A stretch of 64,000 bases of DNA from Opitutales bacterium (lineage in GTDB: Bacteria; Verrucomicrobiota; Verrucomicrobiia; Opitutales; Oceanipulchritudinaceae). The stretch's first letter is position 1. Each line of letters starts with the position of its first letter. The notes under the pieces are model-generated. The model was not told where the DNA came from and ran no database searches. It saw nothing but the letters and a program-made list of their open reading frames with translations. Positions 15,537-22,385 of this stretch are shown piece after piece. The stretch covers positions 61,528 through 125,527 of the forward strand of contig SLNJ01000009.1 in assembly GCA_007133065.1 (NCBI GenBank), written 5' to 3'. The translations under genes and the position numbers were made by a program.

Positions 15537-16679
15537 ATGGGCGACATGAAAGCCCACGTTAGCCTGAAACCGTTCAAGTCGAAAGCGCAACCCGCCTATA
15601 AGTTCGCAGTGTTCTATCCCACTGTCGAAGGACGCCGCCGGAAGCTATTCCGGACGCTGAAGGACGCACGCACATTCCGAGGCGAGCAAGAGGTTGACTT
15701 GGCAAATCTCGGGGGCGCTGCGGTTGTCCTTACTGAAGAGGTGAAACGGCAGGCGATCGACGCGGTTGAGCGACTGGAACCGATCGGGGCGAGCATTGCC
15801 GATGCGGTCGACTACTACCTGTTGCGGAAGGGACAGGCGCACACCGTTACCATTTCCGAGGCCGGGGCAAAGCACGTCGACCAGTTGCGCCATGATGGGG
15901 CATCAGAGCGCCACCTGAAGGACGTGGAACAACGGCTGAATCGCTTTCAGCGAGACGTGGGAGATATTCCGGTTGGGGCGGTCGACCAGACGCTTGCACA
16001 GGAATGGCTGAACGGTTTGGCGCTGAGTGCCGTTGCCAAGCGGAACTTCAGAACGGTTTTGCATGGCTTTTTCCGGGGATGCGTCGACCGGGGGATCATC
16101 GCTGAAAATCCTTTCGCCACCGTCCGACCGCCGAAGGTGAAAAGGGACGTTCCGGGGATCTTCACCCCGGAGCAACTACGGGAATGCTTCTCAATCGCTG
16201 AAGGCGATGACCTTGTGGCCGCGATCGCGATTGGAGCGTTTGCCGGTCTGAGGGGTGCGGAGATCGGGCGGTTGACGTGGCAGGATATCAACTTCGCGAG
16301 TGGACACATCGATCTTCGGGCACAGGCGACGAAATCAGCACAGAGGCGAATCGTTGAACTCCTACCGGCGGCGCGGTCATGGCTTGAACCGATCCGGCGG
16401 GCGCGTGGGTCGATTTGCCAAACCGGATTCGACCGGCGGACACGGGAATTGCACAAGGCCATTGAATGGCCCCACAACGTCTTGCGGCACTCCTTCGCGA
16501 GCCATCACCTCGCCCTTTACGAGAACGCACCGCTGACCGCCGCCCTACTGGGGCACACGTCGACACAGATGATATACACCCACTACCGGGAAGCCGTGCC
16601 GAAGGAGCAGGCGCAAGAATGGTTCGAGGCTGTCCGACCGGACGCCGGCGACAAGGTTGTCGCGATCACTGGAGGATGA
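15537..16679 (+). CDS. int: Tyrosine-type site-specific integrase
   Basis: 380 residues from the ATG at 15537. An in-frame GTG at 15495 is possible but lies inside the repeated TGTGAC site, and an ATG at 15546 is another option. The N-terminal arm-binding part is followed by a SAM-like core-binding domain (DVEQRLNRFQRDVGDIPVGA, LNGLALSAVAKRNFRTVL). The catalytic domain shows box I Arg in FAGLRGAEIGRLTWQDI, a Lys-containing turn (ATKSAQRRIVEL), the H-x-x-R in HNVLRHSFASHH and the Tyr in LLGHTSTQMIYTHYREAV. It catalyses integration into and excision from the adjacent tRNA site. Next to attL, as usual. Confidence 0.93.
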   Translation: MGDMKAHVSLKPFKSKAQPAYKFAVFYPTVEGRRRKLFRTLKDARTFRGEQEVDLANLGGAAVVLTEEVKRQAIDAVERLEPIGASIADAVDYYLLRKGQAHTVTISEAGAKHVDQLRHDGASERHLKDVEQRLNRFQRDVGDIPVGAVDQTLAQEWLNGLALSAVAKRNFRTVLHGFFRGCVDRGIIAENPFATVRPPKVKRDVPGIFTPEQLRECFSIAEGDDLVAAIAIGAFAGLRGAEIGRLTWQDINFASGHIDLRAQATKSAQRRIVELLPAARSWLEPIRRARGSICQTGFDRRTRELHKAIEWPHNVLRHSFASHHLALYENAPLTAALLGHTSTQMIYTHYREAVPKEQAQEWFEAVRPDAGDKVVAITGG

Positions 16680-16683
16680 ACTG

Positions 16684-17361
16684 ATGGCAAACGACAAGGG
16701 CACGAAAAAGCTACACCCGGAGAACCCGCTCCACGAGAATTTGCATTTGGCCGCTCGGGGCGGGCATCCGATCGACCTACCGCCGCAGATGGATCTCCTG
16801 CGGAACCACCTGTTATATGGACTCCAGTTTGCACGGGAGCAGGGGGTCAAGCCTGACAAGTGGGGGCCGGAAACCCTAGGGCACAATAACCAGATCGCCG
16901 CTGAGATCGCTTCTGAAATAGGCCGGGCGCTGTTGGCAGTCTGCGCCGATCGCACGCAACCAATCGACCTTGTGGCCGCGCTGGAAGCGTTCTGGCGGTA
17001 TGGGCGCAACCCGCCGGACGTTCAGCCATCAGAAGAGGCTGAGGCGCTGTGCGCGTACGCAGGGAAGCGGTTCCACGAACACCCGGAGACAATCCGAATT
17101 CCGCCGGAGTTGGACAGCATGGCGGAAAAGGCGATCACTGACGGAGCGCCACAGGGGCGTCTGACCCTCGATGAGTTGAGAGCGGTTGCTAACGCGATCG
17201 GTTCCACTGTCACGCTCGAACGGCTGAAACAGATTTGCCGGCAAGTTGGGATTCCTGTTGAGCCCGGCAGGCGCGGGCGGAAGTCGGAGCCGGTTGAAAC
17301 TGCATCAGCCGAGGAACTACGGGCTACACACTTGGCAATCCGGCGGAAGCTTTCAGGATAG
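16684..17361 (+). CDS. Hypothetical protein of the satellite, possible DNA-binding C-terminus
   Basis: 225 residues from the ATG at 16684, which has a GGAGG Shine-Dalgarno lying in the last codons of int (16671-16675); an upstream ATG at 16657 overlaps int. The N-terminal half is helical and acidic (IAAEIASEIGRALLAV). The C-terminal half reads LTLDELRAVANAIGSTVTLE then RLKQICRQVGIPVEPGRRGR, which looks like a helix-turn-helix followed by a basic tail. No family recognised. Its position right after int suggests a role in integration control or early regulation (inference). Confidence 0.65.
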   Translation: MANDKGTKKLHPENPLHENLHLAARGGHPIDLPPQMDLLRNHLLYGLQFAREQGVKPDKWGPETLGHNNQIAAEIASEIGRALLAVCADRTQPIDLVAALEAFWRYGRNPPDVQPSEEAEALCAYAGKRFHEHPETIRIPPELDSMAEKAITDGAPQGRLTLDELRAVANAIGSTVTLERLKQICRQVGIPVEPGRRGRKSEPVETASAEELRATHLAIRRKLSG

Positions 17362-17376
17362 AAGGACGGGGCCTAA

Positions 17377-17408
17377 TTCGGAAATCTTCGCCGCTCAAAA
17401 TTTCCGAA
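17377..17408. promoter_or_regulatory. Inverted repeat upstream of the AlpA-like gene (candidate operator)
   Basis: TTCGGAAAT (17377-17385) and ATTTCCGAA (17400-17408) form a perfect 9-bp inverted repeat with a 14-base spacer, ending 32 bases before the start of the helix-turn-helix gene. An A/T-rich AGCTATATAC follows that could be a -10 region. A binding site for the adjacent regulator is inferred. Confidence 0.5.
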
Positions 17409-17440
17409 ATAGCTATATACGACCATGCGACACTGAGCGC

Positions 17441-17659
17441 ATGGTTGACGCACAAACACACACAGAGGGCGGGTCTCGGGCACAGTTAGTTACACGCCAA
17501 GCACTCGCTGAGCGCTATTCGGTTTCGGTCAGGCAGGTCGACGATTGGGTTGCAGCCCGTCGTTTTCCGGTCGTTAGGTTCGGGCGGAGGTGCCTTAGGA
17601 TTCCAGTTGATGAGGCCGACGCATTCGCGGGCCGCAATGTCGTGGAGGCTCAGCGATGA
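17441..17659 (+). CDS. AlpA/excisionase-type helix-turn-helix protein
   Basis: 72 residues from the ATG at 17441. The core LVTRQALAERYSVSVRQVDD with WVAARRFPVVRFGRR and LRIPVDEADAF is the MerR-like winged helix of AlpA/Xis/HTH_17 proteins: helix, turn, recognition helix, then a short wing reading the promoter, with the typical R(I/V)P closing. Such proteins activate or bias excision, or switch on islands; in Gram-negative satellites AlpA is the master activator. The stop overlaps the next start (ATGA, 17656-17659). Confidence 0.85.
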   Translation: MVDAQTHTEGGSRAQLVTRQALAERYSVSVRQVDDWVAARRFPVVRFGRRCLRIPVDEADAFAGRNVVEAQR

Positions 17660-17868
17660 GCGCCGATGACGACCAGTGGGCCGCCGCCGAGGCCGACCCT
17701 GTCTCCCGTGCCGCTCGGCTACGGGAGGAGATCGCCGGGATCGATGCCAAGATCGAGCGGATGAAGGCGAGTCGCAACTCCCGCCAGCGCGCGCTGTCGC
17801 TTCTGCTGAGGGATCACCCTGTACCGACCGGCACGTCCGCGCGCCGGCGCTCCCGCCATGGGCGATGA
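17656..17868 (+). CDS. Small coiled-coil hypothetical protein (satellite)
   Basis: 70 residues. The N-terminal two thirds form an amphipathic helix (SRAARLREEIAGIDAKIERM), and the end is basic (SARRRSRHGR). It starts inside the stop of the helix-turn-helix gene (ATGA) and its own end overlaps the next gene by 11 bases, so the three are probably translated together. No family recognised. Confidence 0.6.
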   Translation: MSADDDQWAAAEADPVSRAARLREEIAGIDAKIERMKASRNSRQRALSLLLRDHPVPTGTSARRRSRHGR

Positions 17869-18769
17869 GCGACATACCCGTACTACGAGCGACGGGCCGT
17901 TTTGCTGGCAGTCGAAGGCGGCAAGACGTTTTGTCCGTGAAGCTTTGGACGGCGATGGACCGGCTACCGTGATGTCCGCACTCGCTGTATACGACGCGCT
18001 GACCGAGATTGCCAGCGACACCCAGGCGGAGATATTCCGGACGACGCACGCGCACGTCGCGAAGCTCTCCGGGGCATCGGTTCCGACAGTCAAACGCAGG
18101 CTCAAAGACCTTCGGGAAATTGGGCTCGTGGTAGTCGAGACACCGAAACTCAAAGCGCCTTCCACGTACCACCTCCCCAAATACACTCCGATAGCTCATG
18201 GTGACCTAGCGATAGCTCACGGAGCTGTTGAGGGTCCGCGAGCTACATCAGAAGAATGTTCAGAAGAATGTTCAGAAGAATCTCCCAGAAAAAGAACGGA
18301 GGAACGGAGGCCCGGAGCTGGCGGAGCCAGCGTCCAGGCTCCTTTGTGGGATGAAGTTTTGAGTTATGGCGAGACTCTTCCAATACCCCTCGCAACGCTC
18401 AAGGCCTTCTTCCTGACGAACCAGTCCAACGGATGGACTACGCCGAAAGGCAAACGCCGCATGAAGATTCGCGACTGGCGCAAGGCCCTCGAAGCGTTTG
18501 CGAACACCGACAAACGCCGCCGTAAGCCCAAAGCCATCACGAATGACGAGTTTTGGGCGTGGGTCGACACACTCCCACCGGACGCATACGGCGAGCCGGC
18601 CCGTGAGGCTGCGGAGGTATGGGTCGAATTCATGGCACGGAAAAGCTGGAAAGTCGAAGACCGCATCACCCACGAACTGGAACCTCTCCGCGACCACAAG
18701 TCCGCATTCTTGGCATGGCGAGAAACCATCTGGAACGACACCGAACTACAGCGAGGCAACTGGGCATGA
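17858..18769 (+). CDS. Winged-helix protein, probable replication initiator-like (satellite)
   Basis: 303 residues. The first part (residues 25-105) is a winged helix: SKAARRFVREAL, ALAVYDALTEIASDTQ, THAHVAKLSGASVPTVKRRL, KDLREIGLVVVETP. This order is that of phage replication O/DnaD-like and plasmid initiator N-termini. A low-complexity linker contains the repeated SEEC motif encoded by a 12-bp tandem repeat (18249-18281). The C-terminal part (WTTPKGKRRMKIRDWRKALE, AFANTDKRRR) resembles the end of phage helicase-loader/replication proteins, in which a short W-x-x-A helix follows. Role in satellite replication is inference; a transcription regulator is an alternative. Confidence 0.6.
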   Translation: MGDERHTRTTSDGPFCWQSKAARRFVREALDGDGPATVMSALAVYDALTEIASDTQAEIFRTTHAHVAKLSGASVPTVKRRLKDLREIGLVVVETPKLKAPSTYHLPKYTPIAHGDLAIAHGAVEGPRATSEECSEECSEESPRKRTEERRPGAGGASVQAPLWDEVLSYGETLPIPLATLKAFFLTNQSNGWTTPKGKRRMKIRDWRKALEAFANTDKRRRKPKAITNDEFWAWVDTLPPDAYGEPAREAAEVWVEFMARKSWKVEDRITHELEPLRDHKSAFLAWRETIWNDTELQRGNWA

Positions 18770-19122
18770 GAAGCACACTTATGAAACCAACCAAAGACAT
18801 TCCACTCCGTCACGGGATGCTCGCATGGAACAGCATGCGTGACGAGGGCTCAGGCTGCACTCCCGGCGCGGTCAAAGTGATACTGCACCCGGACACCCAC
18901 GGGCAGACCAACCGTCATTGCCTGATGAATACGGTGGGAGCTTGCAACTGGTCAAACTGGTCATCCGCAACAACCGACAAAGACCGCATGCTCCATCTGA
19001 TGATTGAGGTATGGCACATTGCCTGCCGTGATGCTGTGCCGCTCGAAAACATCCACGATGCGCTGATGGTCATTCCAGAATACCGGGCGAGTCTATCGGG
19101 TGAAACCTTCTTTGCGATATGA
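18766..19122 (+). CDS. Hypothetical protein (satellite)
   Basis: 118 residues from the ATG at 18766, which overlaps the stop of the replication-like gene (ATGA); a second ATG at 18781 is possible. Mixed alpha/beta sequence with a Trp-rich middle (VGACNWSNWSSATTDKD) and a helical C-terminus (MIEVWHIACRDAVPLENIHD). No family recognised. Its end overlaps the next start by four bases. Confidence 0.6.
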   Translation: MRSTLMKPTKDIPLRHGMLAWNSMRDEGSGCTPGAVKVILHPDTHGQTNRHCLMNTVGACNWSNWSSATTDKDRMLHLMIEVWHIACRDAVPLENIHDALMVIPEYRASLSGETFFAI

Positions 19123-19334
19123 GCGCCGACATTCAACTCACGATTCGACCGCGACCGGACGCAACCGACCCGGACGGCACAAGACGCTTGCAAGCCGCGC
19201 TGAAGGTTCTTGGCCGGCGCTTCGGACTCCGCTGCATTTCAATTCAGTATTCCGCTGACGCTGTATCCACCATTCAACAACAATATGACCATCTCCAAAC
19301 TCAACGCCACCGGGACCATCTCCGCCAAACTTAA
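19119..19334 (+). CDS. Small hypothetical protein (satellite)
   Basis: 71 residues, starting in the ATGA overlap with the previous gene. It reads MSADIQLTIRPRPDAT and then a basic helix (RRLQAALKVLGRRFGL). Coding is supported mainly by the overlap and the shared orientation. The last third overlaps the following gene in another frame. Function unknown. Confidence 0.45.
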   Translation: MSADIQLTIRPRPDATDPDGTRRLQAALKVLGRRFGLRCISIQYSADAVSTIQQQYDHLQTQRHRDHLRQT

Positions 19335-19632
19335 CCCGGTCGGCACCATCTCCCGCCTCACGGCTCCGGGATCGTTCCTAGGCACCGTAGCGGGCCGTAT
19401 TCGGCATTCCATGACAATGGTTGCGGTAGCTATCGTGCCCGGTCTTGTATCGGCTCCTGTGCGGCACACCGTCACGGCGACGGCAGCGGCCACGGTTCCG
19501 GCAACGCTTACGACCGGAATTGTCCACAGCGCAGCGGTTGGCGGGGAGCTTGTATCGCGCCCGATGCTGACGCTGGACGGCGAGGCGCTGACGCTGGGCG
19601 GCGAGGCGCTCACGATGGGGGGAGAGGACTGA
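19285..19632 (+). CDS. Beta-repeat hypothetical protein (satellite)
   Basis: 115 residues from the ATG at 19285 (MTISKLNATGTISAKLN). The N-terminal third repeats a GTIS-x-x-L pattern every 10-11 residues (ATGTISAKL, PVGTISRL). The middle is rich in Ala, Val and Thr, and the C-terminus repeats LTLDGEALTLGGEALTMGGE in units of seven. Such short strand repeats occur in phage fibre and decoration proteins, but no family assignment is possible. It overlaps the previous small gene by 50 bases. Confidence 0.55.
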   Translation: MTISKLNATGTISAKLNPVGTISRLTAPGSFLGTVAGRIRHSMTMVAVAIVPGLVSAPVRHTVTATAAATVPATLTTGIVHSAAVGGELVSRPMLTLDGEALTLGGEALTMGGED

Positions 19633-19702
19633 CCTTATCCGCGAACTTTCACGGCCTACCCACGACGGGCGGGCCGACTGAACAAAACCAAACGAAAATC
19701 AC

Positions 19703-19948
19703 ATGTCAGATCCAAAAAAACCCTACACGCGCCGAGAGTTAGACGCGCTTCTCGGTGGCGATATCAGCCTGCAAATTATGTCGCGAGACGCCGACGTTCC
19801 GCTGTTTGACCGAGCGATCGTGAACGAACTGGTTCGGACCAAAACCGAGCGATCCCTGGTCGCGCGGGATGCGCGAGGCAGCAGCCAACGATTCGAGCGC
19901 CGGACTCCGCCGCGGGGCCGCCGGGAGACCGCGGTTCAACGCCGCTGA
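19703..19948 (+). CDS. Small hypothetical protein (satellite)
   Basis: 81 residues (MSDPKKPYTRRELDALLGGD). The N-terminal half is helical and the C-terminal half strongly basic (RFERRTPPRGRRETAVQRR), suggesting nucleic-acid contact. It is 26 nt upstream of the next coiled-coil gene, whose Shine-Dalgarno GAAAGGAAA is well placed. Function unknown. Confidence 0.5.
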   Translation: MSDPKKPYTRRELDALLGGDISLQIMSRDADVPLFDRAIVNELVRTKTERSLVARDARGSSQRFERRTPPRGRRETAVQRR

Positions 19949-19974
19949 ACCACCACAAACGAAAGGAAAACACC

Positions 19975-20721
19975 ATGATCGGAAAATCCAAAAAAAACCA
20001 ACCGCCGGCGACCGAGGCCGTCGAGACAAACGACCTGAGCGCATTCGAGGCCATGCTCGACCGCCAGCGGGACGCGCGGCGACGCGTCAAGAGATTCCGG
20101 GCGCTGCTCACGACCGCGAATACAGCGCTTGGTGGCGCTTCGGGTCGGGGAGTACATCTGCTCGGGCAGCGGCAAAGGGCGGCGCTGACGGATCATCAGC
20201 GGGCGACGGAGGATCTTGAGACCGCGAGCAAGGCCCTTGAGATTGAAATGCAACGCTCCGTTGCGCCGGCGGTCCTTAAGCGTACCGGCGAAATTGAGCG
20301 GATGAGATGCGAGGCAGCGCGACTGATCGAGGGAAATGTCCGGGCGTCACTGCCGGATGCGGTCCTCCCGCGCGAAGCGACTGCGATCTGTGAGCGGGCA
20401 GTTCGGAGCGAATTGGCCACATGGCCGGTCCTCCCGCGCGTGATCTGGTGTTGGTTGCACAGCGCGGACAAACTCGACGATCTTCGCAATGCGCGCAACC
20501 GGACCGACGAGATCCCGGTGGAGGACCAAACCGTCAACCTCTATGGCAGCATCCGCGAGCTTCTCGAACGTCCGCAGGTCAAGAGGGACAACTTGGTTCC
20601 AGGGCTTCGCATCGAGCCTGAGCGAGTCGGCAGGCTGGTTCAGGAGCTCGACCGGGCGATCACCGCGACACACCGAGCGCTGATTGGGCTCAAAGCTCGG
20701 CTGAGGGAAGAGGCCAGTTAA
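19975..20721 (+). CDS. Coiled-coil hypothetical protein (satellite)
   Basis: 248 residues, almost entirely helical and rich in Arg, Glu and Ala. Segments such as FEAMLDRQRDARRRVKRFRA, ERMRCEAARLIEGNVRA and VGRLVQELDRAITATHRALI predict long coiled coils. A GAAAGGAAA Shine-Dalgarno lies just before the ATG. Size and position, two genes before terS, would suit a scaffolding or head-size factor, as some satellites encode, but nothing in the sequence proves it. Confidence 0.6.
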   Translation: MIGKSKKNQPPATEAVETNDLSAFEAMLDRQRDARRRVKRFRALLTTANTALGGASGRGVHLLGQRQRAALTDHQRATEDLETASKALEIEMQRSVAPAVLKRTGEIERMRCEAARLIEGNVRASLPDAVLPREATAICERAVRSELATWPVLPRVIWCWLHSADKLDDLRNARNRTDEIPVEDQTVNLYGSIRELLERPQVKRDNLVPGLRIEPERVGRLVQELDRAITATHRALIGLKARLREEAS

Positions 20722-20823
20722 AGGGGGGCGGGTCGATTATTTTGACCCGTACCGCGGACACCACTCGCCAACCGTGAAAAAAAACGCACGACACCCGGAC
20801 TGAAACGAAATTCTCCCACTGAC

Positions 20824-21156
20824 ATGAAAGAGAAATCCGCACCCCCTCCAAAGCACCTTGAACCTGAAACCCGGAACTGGTTCGCCGAGATCGCGGCATC
20901 ATACGAACTGGAGAGCCCGCACCTTCGCTTACTGCAGCTCGCGGCCGAGGCGTGGGACCGCTGTCAGGAGGCACGGGCGCAACTGGCGAAGGACGGCATC
21001 ACGTTTCAAGACCGCTTCGGGAATATACGGCCGCACCCTGCCGCCGGCATCGAAAGGGACGCCCGGACGGCCTTTGCCAGGTTGCTGCGCGAACTCAATC
21101 TCGACCTGGACGAAGCGCCGCCGGAAGCACCGAGGCCGCCGCCGCTCAAGTACTGA
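20824..21156 (+). CDS. terS: P27-family phage terminase small subunit
   Basis: 110 residues. The family pattern is clear: HLEPETRNWFAEIAASYEL, then LLQLAAEAWDRCQEARAQL, then the strongly conserved GITFQDRFGNIRPHPA followed by GIERDARTAFARLLRELNLD. TerS recognises the packaging site and hands DNA to the large terminase. No large terminase gene follows; the next gene is unrelated. In phage-inducible islands an own TerS redirects the helper phage's packaging motor to satellite DNA, and that is the proposed role here (inference from context). Confidence 0.88.
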   Translation: MKEKSAPPPKHLEPETRNWFAEIAASYELESPHLRLLQLAAEAWDRCQEARAQLAKDGITFQDRFGNIRPHPAAGIERDARTAFARLLRELNLDLDEAPPEAPRPPPLKY

Positions 21157-21178
21157 ACCCATAAACCGAGGACACGCC

Positions 21179-21688
21179 ATGCCAAAATTGAAACCGCGGG
21201 CCCGCCGCAACAGTGGATTAATGCAAAATCAGCGGGACGCTCTCCTTCATGGATACGCTGACATCTACATGTATGAACCCGACGAAGTGTTCCCGAATGA
21301 GAAAGCGATCGCCGAATCCTGGGCAGCCCACCGGGACCGACTTCTGCGAATCTGGGTGTTCAAGGAAGGCGCCGACCCGGAGACCAATCCGCTGGATATT
21401 CATCTCGGAGGACCGGGAACCCGTCCATGGGCGTGGTGGCAGAACGACGCACTGGAGATGCTGAGAATCGTCAACGTCGAGTACATAACGCGAACCGGGA
21501 TCGAAGTGGATCGGGAGCCCACCAAGGCCGATCTGCGGGGGATCACGAAGCGCTGTTCAGGCAATCACTTCGGGACATATGGGCAGCAAAGGGGCGCCGG
21601 GATTTTGGACTACGAGACCGAAGCCGAATATCTCCGCCGGCACAAGCTGTTCCTGCCCGGCGAGGAGGCGCTTGTCACGGAGACTTGA
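21179..21688 (+). CDS. Hypothetical phage-type protein (satellite)
   Basis: 169 residues from the ATG at 21179, 22 nt after terS. N-terminus basic (MPKLKPRARRNSGLMQNQRD). The body has ADIYMYEPDEVFPNEKAIAE, PETNPLDIHLGGPGTRPWAW and LDYETEAEYLRRHKLFLPGE, the last resembling a Tyr/Leu-rich helix also seen in proteins of small prophages. No family recognised. Co-transcription with terS is likely. Confidence 0.6.
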   Translation: MPKLKPRARRNSGLMQNQRDALLHGYADIYMYEPDEVFPNEKAIAESWAAHRDRLLRIWVFKEGADPETNPLDIHLGGPGTRPWAWWQNDALEMLRIVNVEYITRTGIEVDREPTKADLRGITKRCSGNHFGTYGQQRGAGILDYETEAEYLRRHKLFLPGEEALVTET

Positions 21689-21699
21689 CCGGGACACCT

Positions 21700-22161
21700 G
21701 TGCCGTCGCTGGCGTGGCGTTTGGGGGTATGGGCGTGGCAATGGTGCCGGTCCGGGGGCCGGCGCAACCTCACCGACGGCTGGAAATACGAGCTGGCGCA
21801 GACCCGCAAGGCCGTGCTGGCGCAGAAGGGGCGGGAGAAGCTTTCGGAGGCCGGTAAAGCTGGGCGTGAAAAACAACTCGGGGGTCTGTCAACTCCTGAC
21901 AAAGGCCCGGAGCACAACACCCAACAAGAACTCGCGAAGGAACTCGGCTGGAGCACGGGCAAGGTGGCGCTCCAAGGCCGGCGCAAGTGGAAGTCTCGCG
22001 ATGAATCAGAACCCGACCCCGGAGCGACGGAGGCAAGGTTGGTGATTTCCTATTGGTTGGGCAAGTTGGAAAACAAAGCTTCGGGCCCGGATTCGAGGGG
22101 GGATAACCTATCCTGTGACAGTTTTGTGACAGTTTTTTTATGCTCTTACCTGTTATTTTAG
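21700..22161 (+). pseudogene. Fragment of a ParB-like/phage regulatory protein
   Basis: The frame following the previous stop (possible GTG at 21700) encodes RRNLTDGWKYELAQTRKAVL, then a Lys/Gly-rich stretch, then HNTQQELAKELGWSTGKVAL. This RNLT, REKLxxAGK, TxxELAKxxGxSxGxVA series is known from the C-terminal part of ParB-like and phage regulatory proteins, where the last block is a helix-turn-helix. No N-terminal ParB domain precedes it, and the end runs into the A/T-rich right end. It may be a decayed gene or a short functional DNA-binding protein. Confidence 0.45.
22114..22130. promoter_or_regulatory. Putative arm-type integrase binding site, right end
   Basis: TGTGAC hexamers at 22114 and 22125 (11 bases apart), followed by AGTTTTTTTATGCTCTTACC. 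It matches the double motif at 15483/15494 in sequence, spacing and orientation, and lies about 115 bases inside attR in an A/T-rich stretch. Confidence 0.5.
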
Positions 22162-22245
22162 GGTATTATGTGCAGTTACGGGGCATATGGCACACTTTAT
22201 GCTTAGGCCTTAAACCCTTCGCAACTCTTTGTTTATCAGGGTTTT

Positions 22246-22297
22246 AAATGGTGGGCCCTCTGGGACTTGAACCCAGAACCGACGGATTATGAGTCCG
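22246..22297. repeat. attR: 52-bp repeat forming the 3' part of the intact tRNA
   Basis: Identical to 15397-15448. Here it is continuous with the 5' part of the tRNA (22298-22325), so integration restored a complete gene. The region just inside (22162-22245) is A/T-rich and non-coding, as is common at element ends. Confidence 0.93.
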
Positions 22298-22325
22298 GCG
22301 CTCTAACCGATTGAGCTAAGGGCCC
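22249..22325 (-). tRNA. tRNA with CAU anticodon, probably tRNA-Ile2 (lysidine type)
   Basis: 77 nt with CCA encoded. Acceptor GGGCCCT pairs with AGGGCCC, A73; D arm GCTCAATCGGTTAGAGC; anticodon loop CTCATAA; T arm CTGGGTTCAAGTCCCAG. The GGGCC acceptor and the GACTCATAATC loop context resemble tRNA-Ile2, whose C34 becomes lysidine, more than elongator tRNA-Met; elongator Met remains possible. It lacks initiator features (G11-C24-type D stem, no GG-rich 29-31). Pair 27-43 is a C/U mismatch. It is the integration target of the element to its left. Confidence 0.85.
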
Positions 22326-22385
22326 GTGGCGCGAAGCGTACGATGATTGTCAGGTGTTCCCTGTGAAGGCAAGCCTTTGGGGAAG

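Larger units (their letters stand above)
15397..22297 (+). mobile_element. Integrated phage-satellite-like island in a tRNA(CAU) gene
   Basis: A 6.9 kb segment bounded by perfect 52-bp direct repeats corresponding to the 3' two thirds of the tRNA(CAU) gene at 22249-22325. All its genes point right: tyrosine integrase, unknown, AlpA-like helix-turn-helix, small coiled coil, winged-helix replication-like protein, a run of small overlapping genes, terminase small subunit, two more unknowns. No large terminase, portal, capsid, tail or lysis gene is present. This content (int, alpA, rep, terS, little else) matches Gram-negative phage-inducible chromosomal islands. That it is induced and packaged by a helper phage is inference. 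Confidence 0.85.

Noticed and set aside
15397..22297. Interpretation as a complete prophage or an integrative conjugative element
   Set aside because: No large terminase, capsid, tail, lysis, relaxase or type IV secretion genes are present in 6.9 kb.
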